Source of the DNA: Sphingomonadales bacterium UBA7473
Lineage (GTDB): Bacteria; Pseudomonadota; Alphaproteobacteria; Sphingomonadales; Sphingomonadaceae
Length of the DNA stretch: 14,278 nucleotides
Assembly: GCA_002478575.1 (NCBI GenBank)
Contig: DLOX01000149.1
Coordinates: forward strand, 326-14,603
Direction: 5' to 3'
Shown here: positions 1 to 6,153 of the stretch, piece after piece
Layout: each line of letters begins with the position of its first letter
Position numbering within the stretch: the first letter of the stretch is position 1
Notes under the pieces: model-generated
What the model was told of the DNA's origin: nothing
Database searches by the model: none
The model's input: the letters and a program-made list of their open reading frames with translations, nothing else
Program-made: the position numbers and the translations under genes

Positions 1-329
1 AAGGAGAACCCCCTCTCCGCCTGATCAAGCTGCATGGAAGACACGCCAATATCAAGCGTGACCCCATCAACAGGCTCTTCGACATAGGCCGCCATCGAAG
101 AGAAATTGGCATTCACCAATCGAAACTTCACACCTTCAGGCATGTTCGCAGCCGCAACGGCACTCTCGTCCCGATCAAAGGCGATGACCGATGCCCCCGC
201 CTCCAAAAAGGCTTTGCTATATCCGCCAGCGCCGAAGGTTCCATCGACATGCGTTTCGCCCGGCACAATCGAGAGGGCCGCCATGACTTCGTCGATCAGA
301 ACTGGAATGTGAGGCGCAGGGACCGTCAT
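1..329 (-). CDS. rsmH: RsmH, 16S rRNA (cytosine1402-N4)-methyltransferase, N-terminal part
   Basis: SAM-dependent methyltransferase (formerly MraW) that methylates N4 of C1402 in 16S rRNA; it acts in the cytoplasm on the small ribosomal subunit. About 109 codons are visible and the frame runs open off the left edge, so the C-terminal two thirds are outside the window. Visible hallmarks are the opening HIPVLIDEV, the SAM-binding motif DGTFGAGGYS at about residues 29-38, the FDRD acidic strand end, and DIGVSSMQLDQAERGFS at the window edge. The ATG at 329 overlaps the mraZ stop in an ATGA arrangement, so translation is probably coupled. The order mraZ-rsmH is the conserved start of the dcw cluster, and this order supports the call. 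Confidence 0.95.
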   Translation of the reverse strand, partial: MTVPAPHIPVLIDEVMAALSIVPGETHVDGTFGAGGYSKAFLEAGASVIAFDRDESAVAAANMPEGVKFRLVNANFSSMAAYVEEPVDGVTLDIGVSSMQLDQAERGFS

Positions 330-823
330 TTCCGCCCCTTCTGGCTCATCGTCCAGCGGCACAGATCCTTCATATCCTCATCTATCTCTTCAGAGGCATA
401 GAGGGTTTCGGGATCCCAAATCTCAATCGTATCGCCATTGGCGTAGAAGAAAGCCAAGTCCGTCAGATTAGCTTTTTGGGTGTGGAAGGCGGGGATGATG
501 CAGCGGCCAGACTCGTCAAATGGGATTTTCTCAACGGGGCCGAAAGCGCGGCGCTTCCGATTGTCGCGATCAAAATTCTCGCCAGAAGCCCGCGCCGCCC
601 GCTCATCCTCACGCAATTCTTCACGCAGCAGATGCGCCCAAGCCTGATCATAAGCGATGAGACATTTTGATTTTTCATGCAGTGCGATGGTGACGGACGG
701 CTCTTTGCTGTTCGCATCGATGGTCGATCGGAAGGTCGCTGGGATCGTCAGCCGGCCCTTAGCGTCAATGCCGCTTCGTCCATAGCCTTGATATAGTTCG
801 CGCTGATCCACGCCGACATCCAT
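326..823 (-). CDS. mraZ: MraZ, transcriptional regulator of the dcw cluster
   Basis: DNA-binding regulator of the AbrB-like superfamily. In E. coli and mycoplasmas MraZ controls its own operon by binding short repeats upstream of mraZ. Two SpoVT/AbrB-type half-domains are visible: GIDAKGRLTIPATFR at about residues 18-32 and DESGRCIIPAF at about 103-113, as expected for the family. Length is 165 aa from the ATG at 823. An in-frame TTG at 865 would give 179 aa. I prefer 823 because family members usually begin 10-15 residues before the first DxKGR motif, but neither start has a clear Shine-Dalgarno sequence. The gene overlaps rsmH by 4 bp. The array at 931-983 is the likely autoregulatory site. 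Confidence 0.93.
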   Translation of the reverse strand: MDVGVDQRELYQGYGRSGIDAKGRLTIPATFRSTIDANSKEPSVTIALHEKSKCLIAYDQAWAHLLREELREDERAARASGENFDRDNRKRRAFGPVEKIPFDESGRCIIPAFHTQKANLTDLAFFYANGDTIEIWDPETLYASEEIDEDMKDLCRWTMSQKGRK

Positions 824-930
824 CCCAATAAACTCACTGGATGGAGGGGATGCTCTCTGCGGCAATCTCTACGCGAAATGGAATCACGCAAACTGGAGAA
901 TCAAGCCCACCCACCCTTTGTCATAAAGAG

Positions 931-983
931 AGGGTTAACAGGGGATAGAACGGGATACAACGGGATTTTCCGGGAAATTACGG
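931..983. promoter_or_regulatory. Array of 10-bp-spaced GGGAT-like repeats upstream of mraZ (candidate MraZ operator)
   Basis: Read on the plus strand, GGG cores recur exactly every 10 bp: GGGTT at 932, GGGAT at 942, 952 and 962, GGGAA at 972, then a degenerate CGGT at 981. One unit per helical turn puts the cores on one face of the DNA. MraZ is known to bind direct repeats with a TGGG-type core and 10-bp period ahead of its own gene, so an MraZ operator is the natural reading. The last units overlap the stop codon of the upstream lipoprotein gene (978-980). The GGG strand is opposite to mraZ's coding strand. Binding by MraZ is inferred. Confidence 0.65.
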
Positions 984-1784
984 TCCTGAAGCTTCCTTTT
1001 CTCGTAAATTTGAGTCATCTCGACCGACGAGCTCCCTCTTGTTCTTTTTTTGATCTTGGTTCGGCTGCGCAACGACTGGCGGCAGACCCTTGGCCAGCGA
1101 CTCGACAAGGGCAAGGATAGCGCCAGCATTGCTGCCCCCTTCTTCAAGGCGGCTTGCCTCATCCAGAAGGTCAGCGTCGGCGACCAGCTCAGCCCTGCCC
1201 TTGCCAATGCGGCAGGAGGCGCGAAGTCCATCGTCAGCCAACTCACAAGCGTTCGATTGCGTCGTCCAACGGCCCGGAGCGTTGGTGGAAATGGCCTCTC
1301 CCATCAGGTGGTTTTCGCCCGCCGCCTCATGTTCATGAGTATCGGCCCCAGCAGCAGTCATCGTCACCTTCCAATGGGTGAACAACGGATCCAGCAACGT
1401 CACAGGCGGAGCACGACGCGGATCGCCCAATCCATAAAGGCTTGGCCATTCCAACTGCGGATCAGCAAAAATGACAACGCGTCCGCCGGCCAGAACCCAC
1501 TCATCAAGCACAACCAACTCCTGAGGCGACAAAGCCGTTGGTTGAGCCAGCATCAGCAAGCGGAACGATTTCAAATTCTTAAGGGTAACAAGGTCTATGG
1601 GCTGCACATCGAAGCGCCTGCGTAAGGCGTCAATGATCGGGGCCGTTTGCGTCTCTTGCGAAAAGGCAAGTTCGGGATCACCCTCTGCCCAGAAGAGCGG
1701 CAATGCAGACAAGACTGCAATAGGCTCTTTGACTTGGGGCTCGGATTGATCGCTGGGTGAGCAGGCTGTCATCAGGCCAAGCAC
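978..1784 (-). CDS. GldG/ABC_transp_aux-like lipoprotein of unknown function
   Basis: Predicted periplasmic lipoprotein with similarity in pattern to GldG/ABC_transp_aux domains of gliding-type ABC exporters. Recognisable stretches are IDALRRRFDVQPIDLVTL (about residues 51-68), LLMLAQPTALSPQELVVLDEW (76-96), then GGRVVIFADP (100-109), and LLDPLFTHWKVTM near 130-142. The tail after about 236 is charged and looks disordered. A lipobox MTAC ends at Cys8 when the GTG at 1784 is taken as start, which leaves almost no signal peptide. The same frame stays open upstream and would encode a normal lipoprotein signal (GWRALSAVVLGLMTAC), but with no ATG, GTG or TTG before the frame closes. The start is therefore unresolved. 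No ABC ATPase or permease is adjacent. It lies 29 bp after the small membrane protein gene and is probably cotranscribed with it. The family assignment is from memory. Confidence 0.75.
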   Translation of the reverse strand: MLGLMTACSPSDQSEPQVKEPIAVLSALPLFWAEGDPELAFSQETQTAPIIDALRRRFDVQPIDLVTLKNLKSFRLLMLAQPTALSPQELVVLDEWVLAGGRVVIFADPQLEWPSLYGLGDPRRAPPVTLLDPLFTHWKVTMTAAGADTHEHEAAGENHLMGEAISTNAPGRWTTQSNACELADDGLRASCRIGKGRAELVADADLLDEASRLEEGGSNAGAILALVESLAKGLPPVVAQPNQDQKKNKRELVGRDDSNLREKEASGP

Positions 1785-1813
1785 AACTGCCGACAGAGCG
1801 CGCCATCCGAATG

Positions 1814-2101
1814 CTATGGCACGACCCCATTGCCGGGAACGACGGCGGGCGCGGTGGTTATATTGCCCGCGACGACGCTGTTGTCAGGTGCGCGCGGCAC
1901 AACACCCAAGTCTGACAAGGGCTCATCTTCTGATTTGTCTTTTTGAGAAATCGGCTGATCTGTCGTGGCGCTGCGATCATCAATGAAGGCAACGACAACT
2001 GTGGTTAAGGCCACGAGCAAGAGAACAACCGCCAAGCCTGTCAGACCAACACGAACGCGTTGCATACCCGCTCTGCTGCTATCTAAGCGATCTTCCAACA
2101 A
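1814..2101 (-). CDS. Small single-span membrane protein, unrecognised
   Basis: I do not recognise this 95-residue protein. It has an arginine-containing N-terminus (about residues 1-17), one hydrophobic segment at about 18-40 (GLAVVLLLVALTTVVVAF), then an acidic, serine-rich linker and a V/P/N-rich end with two VVPGN- or VVAGN-like repeats. The positive-inside pattern suggests the N-terminus is cytoplasmic and the last 55 residues periplasmic. The start is TTG at 2101; the next codon, also TTG (2098), would serve as well. An AGGGAG ribosome-binding sequence lies 5-8 nt upstream, and no ATG is available before the membrane segment except at residue 13. It precedes the GldG-like lipoprotein by 29 bp, so a shared envelope role is possible but not shown. 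Confidence 0.72.
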   Translation of the reverse strand: MLEDRLDSSRAGMQRVRVGLTGLAVVLLLVALTTVVVAFIDDRSATTDQPISQKDKSEDEPLSDLGVVPRAPDNSVVAGNITTAPAVVPGNGVVP

Positions 2102-2106
2102 AAAAA

Positions 2107-2112
2107 CTCCCT
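2107..2112 (-). promoter_or_regulatory. Ribosome-binding site deciding a TTG start
   Basis: AGGGAG on the minus strand, separated by a run of T residues from two consecutive TTG codons (2101 and 2098) at 5- and 8-nt spacing. This is the main reason to accept a TTG start for the small membrane protein rather than the internal ATG at codon 13. Confidence 0.6.
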
Positions 2113-2124
2113 ACCGCCCGCGTG

Positions 2125-2152
2125 ATTATCGCAGACTGTAAACAAATGTCTA
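2125..2152 (-). promoter_or_regulatory. Candidate sigma70-type promoter for the small membrane protein gene
   Basis: On the minus strand a TAGACA hexamer (2152-2147; 5 of 6 matches to TTGACA) is followed after exactly 16 bp by GATAAT (2130-2125; 5 of 6 matches to TATAAT). The predicted transcription start, near 2118, would leave a leader of about 17 nt containing the AGGGAG ribosome-binding site. It sits in the 88-bp gap after atpF, so the genes toward mraZ may be transcribed independently of the ATP synthase cluster. This is a sequence-match prediction only. Confidence 0.5.
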
Positions 2153-2189
2153 TCCCCCACTCCCTCCCACGGGGAATACGGGTCAGACT

Positions 2190-2738
2190 CTAGTTCAGGG
2201 AGGAAATGGTTTGATCGACCAGCGCCTTGTCGACGCTGGCATCATGCTTGTCCGCGATCAGCGCCGCCGCCGCAGCAGCAGCCATTTGAGCGGCTTGAGC
2301 CCGAACATCAGCGATAGCGGCGATCTCCGCTGCACCGATCTTCTGTTCGGCCATGGCTTGACGGCGAGCGATCAAAGCGGTTGCGTCCGCTTTGGCTTTG
2401 GCAACGATATCCTTGGCTTCAGCTTCAGCAGCCGCCTTCATGTCAACGACATCTTGTGCCGCTTGCTTGGCCTTGGCTTCATATTCGGCTTTGATCGCCT
2501 CTGCTTCCTTACGGAGATTTTCGGCCGCTGCCAGCTGTTCCTTGATGCCATCGATCTTGGCATCAAGCGCCCCACCAATCATGGCAGGCACTTTCTTCCA
2601 GATCGCTAGGCCAATGACGACAAGCATCGCAACCGCGACCCACATCGTGGCGTCCATACCCAAAGCTTTGGGCTTGGCATGAGCTTCGCCGCCATGAGGC
2701 GCTTCGGTTGTTGCGACTGTTTGATTTGCGTCAGCCAT
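2190..2738 (-). CDS. atpF: F0F1 ATP synthase subunit b
   Basis: Peripheral-stalk subunit that ties the F0 membrane sector to F1. The 182-residue protein has a hydrophilic, alanine- and histidine-containing N-terminal extension of about 30 residues, one membrane span at about 32-48 (MWVAVAMLVVIGLAIW), and a long charged, alanine-rich helix with heptad-like spacing over the rest, typical of b dimerisation regions. It is the last gene of the F0 cluster and its start overlaps the end of the b' gene by 8 bp, so the two stalk subunits are probably translated in a coupled way. In alphaproteobacteria b and b' form a heterodimer. Either of the pair may be labelled atpF or atpF2/atpG in different annotations. 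Confidence 0.93.
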   Translation of the reverse strand: MADANQTVATTEAPHGGEAHAKPKALGMDATMWVAVAMLVVIGLAIWKKVPAMIGGALDAKIDGIKEQLAAAENLRKEAEAIKAEYEAKAKQAAQDVVDMKAAAEAEAKDIVAKAKADATALIARRQAMAEQKIGAAEIAAIADVRAQAAQMAAAAAAALIADKHDASVDKALVDQTISSLN

Positions 2739-3225
2739 TGGCCATTACCGTCTTTACTGCAGTGGCAGCCTGAGCTGCCGTTACCTTAGCGCCCGAGACT
2801 TTAGCGACAATATCCGCTGCCGCCTCTGACGCCATGGCTTCGATAGAGGCCATGGCTGTCGCGCGTGCTTTGGCGATCCCGCCCTCAGCTTCAGCCAGCT
2901 TGGCGCCAATTTCGGCGTCCGCCTTAGCAAGCCGATTTTCGGCATCCTTAGCGGCCTTTGCCTTAGCAGCTGCCGCTTCGGCTTGCGCCGCAGCACGAGC
3001 CGCCATCAGATCCGCCGAGGACGAACCCTCCATCGTGAGTGCTTCAGCCTTTGCCCGTTCCGCCGCCACCAAATCATCGGCAATCTTGCGATCGCGCGCA
3101 TCAACAGTGGCTTCGATCTTGGGCAGCATCCCGCGCCCGATCACAAAATAGATCAGGCCGAAAACAATCAGCAACCAAAAGGCTTGGCTGGCATATGTTT
3201 CCAGGATTTGGGCAATTTGAGGCAT
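2731..3225 (-). CDS. atpF': F0F1 ATP synthase subunit b' (second b-type subunit)
   Basis: Second peripheral-stalk subunit, 164 aa. An N-terminal membrane span (about residues 15-31, FWLLIVFGLIYFVIGRGML) is followed by PKIEATVDARDRKIADDL, a conserved pattern of alphaproteobacterial and cyanobacterial b/b' proteins, and then a long alanine-, lysine- and glutamate-rich coiled-coil helix. Having b and b' side by side is typical of alphaproteobacteria and phototrophs, where they form a heterodimeric stalk. The ATG at 3225 has an AAGGA sequence about 12 nt upstream. It lies 36 bp after atpE and overlaps atpF by 8 bp. Confidence 0.93.
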   Translation of the reverse strand: MPQIAQILETYASQAFWLLIVFGLIYFVIGRGMLPKIEATVDARDRKIADDLVAAERAKAEALTMEGSSSADLMAARAAAQAEAAAAKAKAAKDAENRLAKADAEIGAKLAEAEGGIAKARATAMASIEAMASEAAADIVAKVSGAKVTAAQAATAVKTVMANG

Positions 3226-3261
3226 GGCGGAGGGCCGTCCTTACGTTTGGTTCTGTTTGGC

Positions 3262-3489
3262 TTAGGCGACGAAGATCAGGATCATCGCGACCACGAAGGC
3301 CAACAGACCCAAAAGTTCAGCAGCGGCGAAGCCGATGAACAAACGACCTTGCTGACCGTCAGCAGCCGCCGGGTTGCGAAGAGCGCCTTGAAGGAAGGAA
3401 CCGAAAACATTGCCCACGCCGCCTGCTGCCAAACCGGCACCAATTGCTGCGAGACCGGCACCGATCAACTTTGCTGCTTCTGCGTCCAT
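3262..3489 (-). CDS. atpE: F0F1 ATP synthase subunit c
   Basis: Rotor-ring proteolipid, 75 aa, made of two membrane helices joined by a polar loop. The first helix carries the glycine-rich GAGLAAIGAGLAAGGVG packing pattern. The loop contains R38-N39-P40, which contacts the F1 foot. The second helix carries the ion-binding carboxylate Glu58 (FAAAELLGLL). The residue after Glu58 is Leu, not the Ser/Thr used by sodium-binding rings, so proton coupling is expected. Many copies of c are needed per enzyme, and the gene has the strongest ribosome-binding site in the cluster (AAAGGAG at 3503-3497). It lies 42 bp after atpB. Confidence 0.97.
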   Translation of the reverse strand: MDAEAAKLIGAGLAAIGAGLAAGGVGNVFGSFLQGALRNPAAADGQQGRLFIGFAAAELLGLLAFVVAMILIFVA

Positions 3490-3496
3490 GATAAAA

Positions 3497-3503
3497 CTCC
3501 TTT
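3497..3503 (-). promoter_or_regulatory. Strong ribosome-binding site of atpE
   Basis: AAAGGAG on the minus strand, 7 nt before the ATG at 3489. It is closer to consensus than the sites of the flanking F0 genes. This fits the need for many c subunits per complex compared with one subunit a. Confidence 0.6.
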
Positions 3504-3531
3504 GAAAAAACCGTGTTGGGTTGGAAAAAAC

Positions 3532-4317
3532 TTAGTGAAGATTGACCGCGTCATTGATGTAGAGCGAGGTCAACAGGGCGAAAACATAGGCCTGAATGGC
3601 GCACACCAGCAGCTCAAGCAGCGTGATACCAATCATCAGGATGAAGCTGGGAAGCGATACAACCGCACCGACCCAAGCCGCTTCTGCATTGAGGCCATTG
3701 ATCACAAAGCCTGCAAGCACCTTCATCAGCACGTGACCCGCGGTCATCGCAACGAACAACCGCAGCGCGAGCGAAAAAGGACGGATGAGGAAGGAGAAAA
3801 GCTCAATCGCGGGGATCAGCCACATCAACCACCATGGCGTACCATGGGGCACGAAAAGCGCGAAGAAGTGGAAGCCGTGACGCCACAGGCCAACAACCAA
3901 CACCGTACCAAAGCTCATGATCGCAAGGATTGCGGTTACGGTCAGATGGCTCGTCACGGTGAAGCCATGCACGCCGGGCACGATACCAAAGGGCATCATG
4001 CCCATGAAGTTCGCAACCAGAATGAACATGAAAAGCGAGAAGACCAAAGGCACATAGGCCTTGCCTTCTGGGCCAACGCTTGAGGACACCATATTATTGA
4101 TGAAGCCCGTTACGCTTTCGACAGCGGCTTGCCAGCGACCAGGAACAATCGCGCCCTTCATGCCGCCTGCCATGAACACCCAAATGGCACCCAGCACAAG
4201 CAACATGAACAGCGAAGAGTTGGTGAAGGAGATGTCATATCCACCAAGCGTCAGATGAGCGATAGGCTCAATCTGGAACTGGTGCATCGGATCAATCTTG
4301 CCGCCTTCGGATGCCAC
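3532..4317 (-). CDS. atpB: F0F1 ATP synthase subunit a
   Basis: Stator channel subunit of F0, 261 aa, with several long hydrophobic helices, which passes protons to and from the c-ring. The catalytic region is clear: LALRLFVAMTAGH holds Arg186, equivalent to the essential E. coli Arg210, and His195 sits at the position of E. coli Glu219. The C-terminal helix LLELLVCAIQAYVFALLTSL holds Gln242, equivalent to E. coli Gln252. The Asn next to the essential Arg in many bacteria (FGNM, FANM) is Ala190 here. The start is GTG at 4317, with GGGG about 10 nt upstream; the resulting N-terminus MASEGGKIDPMHQF matches the usual style of alphaproteobacterial subunit a. It is preceded by a hairpin in the atpI-atpB gap. 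Confidence 0.96.
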   Translation of the reverse strand: MASEGGKIDPMHQFQIEPIAHLTLGGYDISFTNSSLFMLLVLGAIWVFMAGGMKGAIVPGRWQAAVESVTGFINNMVSSSVGPEGKAYVPLVFSLFMFILVANFMGMMPFGIVPGVHGFTVTSHLTVTAILAIMSFGTVLVVGLWRHGFHFFALFVPHGTPWWLMWLIPAIELFSFLIRPFSLALRLFVAMTAGHVLMKVLAGFVINGLNAEAAWVGAVVSLPSFILMIGITLLELLVCAIQAYVFALLTSLYINDAVNLH

Positions 4318-4340
4318 TATGCTTCAACCCCGTTTAAGAT

Positions 4341-4368
4341 GCGCCAAAACCCGCACAAAGCGGGGCGC
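4341..4368 (-). promoter_or_regulatory. Inverted repeat with short T-run between atpI and atpB (possible attenuator)
   Basis: On the minus strand CCCGC and GCGGG (4364-4360 and 4354-4350) form a 5-bp GC stem with a 5-nt TTTGT loop, followed directly by TTTT (4349-4346). GCGC at both outer ends (4368-4365 and 4344-4341) can pair as well. This resembles a weak intrinsic terminator or attenuator inside the operon and could lower expression of the downstream genes relative to atpI, or mark a processing site. It is too short to call a full terminator. Confidence 0.35.
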
Positions 4369-4392
4369 AAAGACATGACGAAAGCGCCCGAA

Positions 4393-4713
4393 CTATTCCG
4401 GACGCTCTTGCGAAATCCTATATATGTTTCTGAAGGCCACACCGATCCCAAGGAACATGCAAACCAACAGAGCCGCAGGGGCTGTGTTCGCAAATTGGTC
4501 GATCACCCAACCAATCAACGCACCACCCGCAGGCCCGGCAATCAATTCGGTCAACACACGATTGCCCTGCCGCATTCCTTTGGCGGGCACCGCGTGCCTT
4601 TCTCCCGAACGGATTTGTTCGGCCTTCCGGACCTGTTTCAGCTGCATGTCTAACGAATCGAGCCGAGGGTCTTTCGGGCTTTCACCGTCCTGCGCGGGAT
4701 CAAACTGTGTCAT
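4393..4713 (-). CDS. atpI: AtpI, ATP synthase assembly protein
   Basis: Small two-span membrane protein of the AtpI family, 106 aa, which helps assembly of the c-ring and in some bacteria magnesium uptake. The N-terminal half is charged and cytoplasmic (residues 1-50). Two hydrophobic helices follow, at about 52-71 (VLTELIAGPAGGALIGWVI) and 78-96 (APAALLVCMFLGIGVAF). I chose the ATG at 4713 because an AAGGTG sequence lies about 9 nt upstream; a TTG at 4758 would add 15 residues with no ribosome-binding site. It is first in the F0 cluster, its usual place, with 75 bp before atpB. Confidence 0.88.
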   Translation of the reverse strand: MTQFDPAQDGESPKDPRLDSLDMQLKQVRKAEQIRSGERHAVPAKGMRQGNRVLTELIAGPAGGALIGWVIDQFANTAPAALLVCMFLGIGVAFRNIYRISQERPE

Positions 4714-4783
4714 GTCGATTCGCACCTTCTTTTGAAAAGGAAACCGCCATGTCGCCAACGCGATCCCGCCAAGGCACAGGCCC

Positions 4784-4810
4784 TTTAGAAAGCGAGTGAG
4801 CGCAAGTCAA
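4784..4810 (-). promoter_or_regulatory. Candidate promoter of the F0 ATP synthase cluster
   Basis: In the 132-bp gap between the chromate transporter gene and atpI, the minus strand holds TTGACT (4810-4805; 5 of 6 matches) followed after 15 bp by TCTAAA (4789-4784; 4 of 6). The 15-bp spacer is short of the usual 17. No better match was found in the gap, and a promoter is expected here because a highly expressed operon begins just downstream. The rest of the gap shows no clear terminator for the upstream gene. Confidence 0.33.
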
Positions 4811-4845
4811 CCGAGCCTGTTGCAGTGCGGCAAGAAAGCGAAGCA

Positions 4846-6153
4846 TCACAGAAAGCCGAGCAAAAGCCCGCCGAGTGCCATCACGCCCAACATTCTAAAG
4901 ATGCCAAATTTTAGAGCAAACAACAGGATCAACGCCAGAATCGAAAGGATCGCCGCCTTCCCATCATAGCTTCCCCACAGCGGCAAAGTGACTCTCAGCG
5001 GCCCGGCCTCCACCAATTCGGTCTGGGCAAAAAGAACATGAAGCGCGAACCAAAGCGTCAGATTGGCGATGACACCAACAACAGACGCGGTCAGTGCGGA
5101 CAAAGCCCCGCGCAGCCGCGTGGCGCTCCGCAAATGATCAATCCAAGGGGCAAGCGCGAAGATCCAAAGGAAGCAAGGCGCGAACGTCACCCAAGTTGTC
5201 AGCCCTGCGCCAATCATCCCGGCAACCATCGGCGTGAACGGTTCGGGCATTCGGTAAGCTGCAAGAAAACCGACGAACTGCGTGACCATGATCAGTGGCC
5301 CCGGCGTCGTTTCAGCAAGGCCAAGGCCATCGGCCATCTCCCGCGCCTGCAACCAGCCATAGCCCTGCACCGCTTCCTGCGCCATGTAAGAGAGGACCGC
5401 ATAGGCCCCGCCGAAGGTCACAATCGCAAGCTTTGAAAAGAAGGCGCCGACATCCCAAAGCACATGATCTGGCCCCAATGCCGCAAGGACCGCAACCATC
5501 GGCGCCGCCCAAATCGCGCCCCAGATCAGAATCGTCCGGATCATCGGCGCGATAGCAGGTTTGGGTCCAATCACTGCCGTTGAGGGCGAAAGCGCCAGCC
5601 ACTCGGGCTTCGTCAGCGCGACGACAAACCCAATCAGACCAGCACCAAGCACGATCAGCGGAAAGGGCAAATTGAACAGCGCGAGCCCCAGAAACGCCGC
5701 GACTGCCAATCCACGCTTCAACCCCGTATCCAAAGACCGCCCCGCGATCCGGAGCAACGCCTGCACCACAATCGCCAACACCGCCGCTTTGATGCCAAGG
5801 AAAATCGCCTGCATCCATCCAAGGTCAGCCGCGGTTGCATAGAGGATCGACAGCAGCAGCATAACCAATGCCCCCGGCGCAACGAACAACAGCCCCGCCG
5901 CAAGACCGCCTTTCACCCCATGCAATTTCCAGCCCACATAAGTGGCAAGCTGCTGCGCCTCTGGGCCGGGGAGCAAATGACAGAAATTGAGCGCGTGGAG
6001 ATAATCCTGCTCGCTGATCCAGCCGCGATCATCGACCAGCTCCTTATGCATCAAGGCAATTTGCCCCGCCGGGCCGCCGAAATTGATGAGGCCAATGCGA
6101 CCAAACAAGCGCGTGAGCTCAGCTAAACTAGGCTGAGCCGCTGTCGCCATCAT
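4846..6153 (-). CDS. chrA: ChrA-family chromate ion transporter
   Basis: Integral membrane transporter of the CHR family, 435 aa. Characterised members export chromate and give resistance. It is the long two-domain type: the first CHR domain has FGGPAGQIALMHKELV (from residue 25) and the LLPGPEAQQLATY signature (60-72); the second has FGGAYAVLSYMAQE (from 247) and TTPGPLIM (282-289), with about ten hydrophobic helices in all. I chose the ATG at 6153 because it overlaps the upstream hydrolase stop as ATGA; an ATG at 6198 would extend the protein 15 residues into the hydrolase gene, and an adjacent ATG at 6150 is equally possible. Translational coupling to the hydrolase is likely. No ChrB-type regulator is nearby, so chromate as the real substrate is unproven. 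Confidence 0.92.
   Translation of the reverse strand: MMATAAQPSLAELTRLFGRIGLINFGGPAGQIALMHKELVDDRGWISEQDYLHALNFCHLLPGPEAQQLATYVGWKLHGVKGGLAAGLLFVAPGALVMLLLSILYATAADLGWMQAIFLGIKAAVLAIVVQALLRIAGRSLDTGLKRGLAVAAFLGLALFNLPFPLIVLGAGLIGFVVALTKPEWLALSPSTAVIGPKPAIAPMIRTILIWGAIWAAPMVAVLAALGPDHVLWDVGAFFSKLAIVTFGGAYAVLSYMAQEAVQGYGWLQAREMADGLGLAETTPGPLIMVTQFVGFLAAYRMPEPFTPMVAGMIGAGLTTWVTFAPCFLWIFALAPWIDHLRSATRLRGALSALTASVVGVIANLTLWFALHVLFAQTELVEAGPLRVTLPLWGSYDGKAAILSILALILLFALKFGIFRMLGVMALGGLLLGFL

Noticed and set aside
906..916. G-quadruplex in the mraZ leader
   Set aside because: Only three GGG tracts are present close together; a fourth is not near enough to support a standard quadruplex.
1050..1625. 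Plus-strand open frame of about 191 codons
   Set aside because: Antisense to the GldG-like lipoprotein gene; Arg-, Ser- and Gln-rich composition typical of shadow frames.
3262..3489. Sodium-coupled ATP synthase
   Set aside because: Subunit c has Leu after Glu58 and lacks the polar residues that bind sodium in such rings, so proton coupling is the better reading.
2983..4083. Long plus-strand open frame of about 366 codons
   Set aside because: It lies antisense to atpF', atpE and atpB, and its product is rich in His, Gln, Arg and Lys with no domain pattern. It is a by-product of codon bias in three certain genes.
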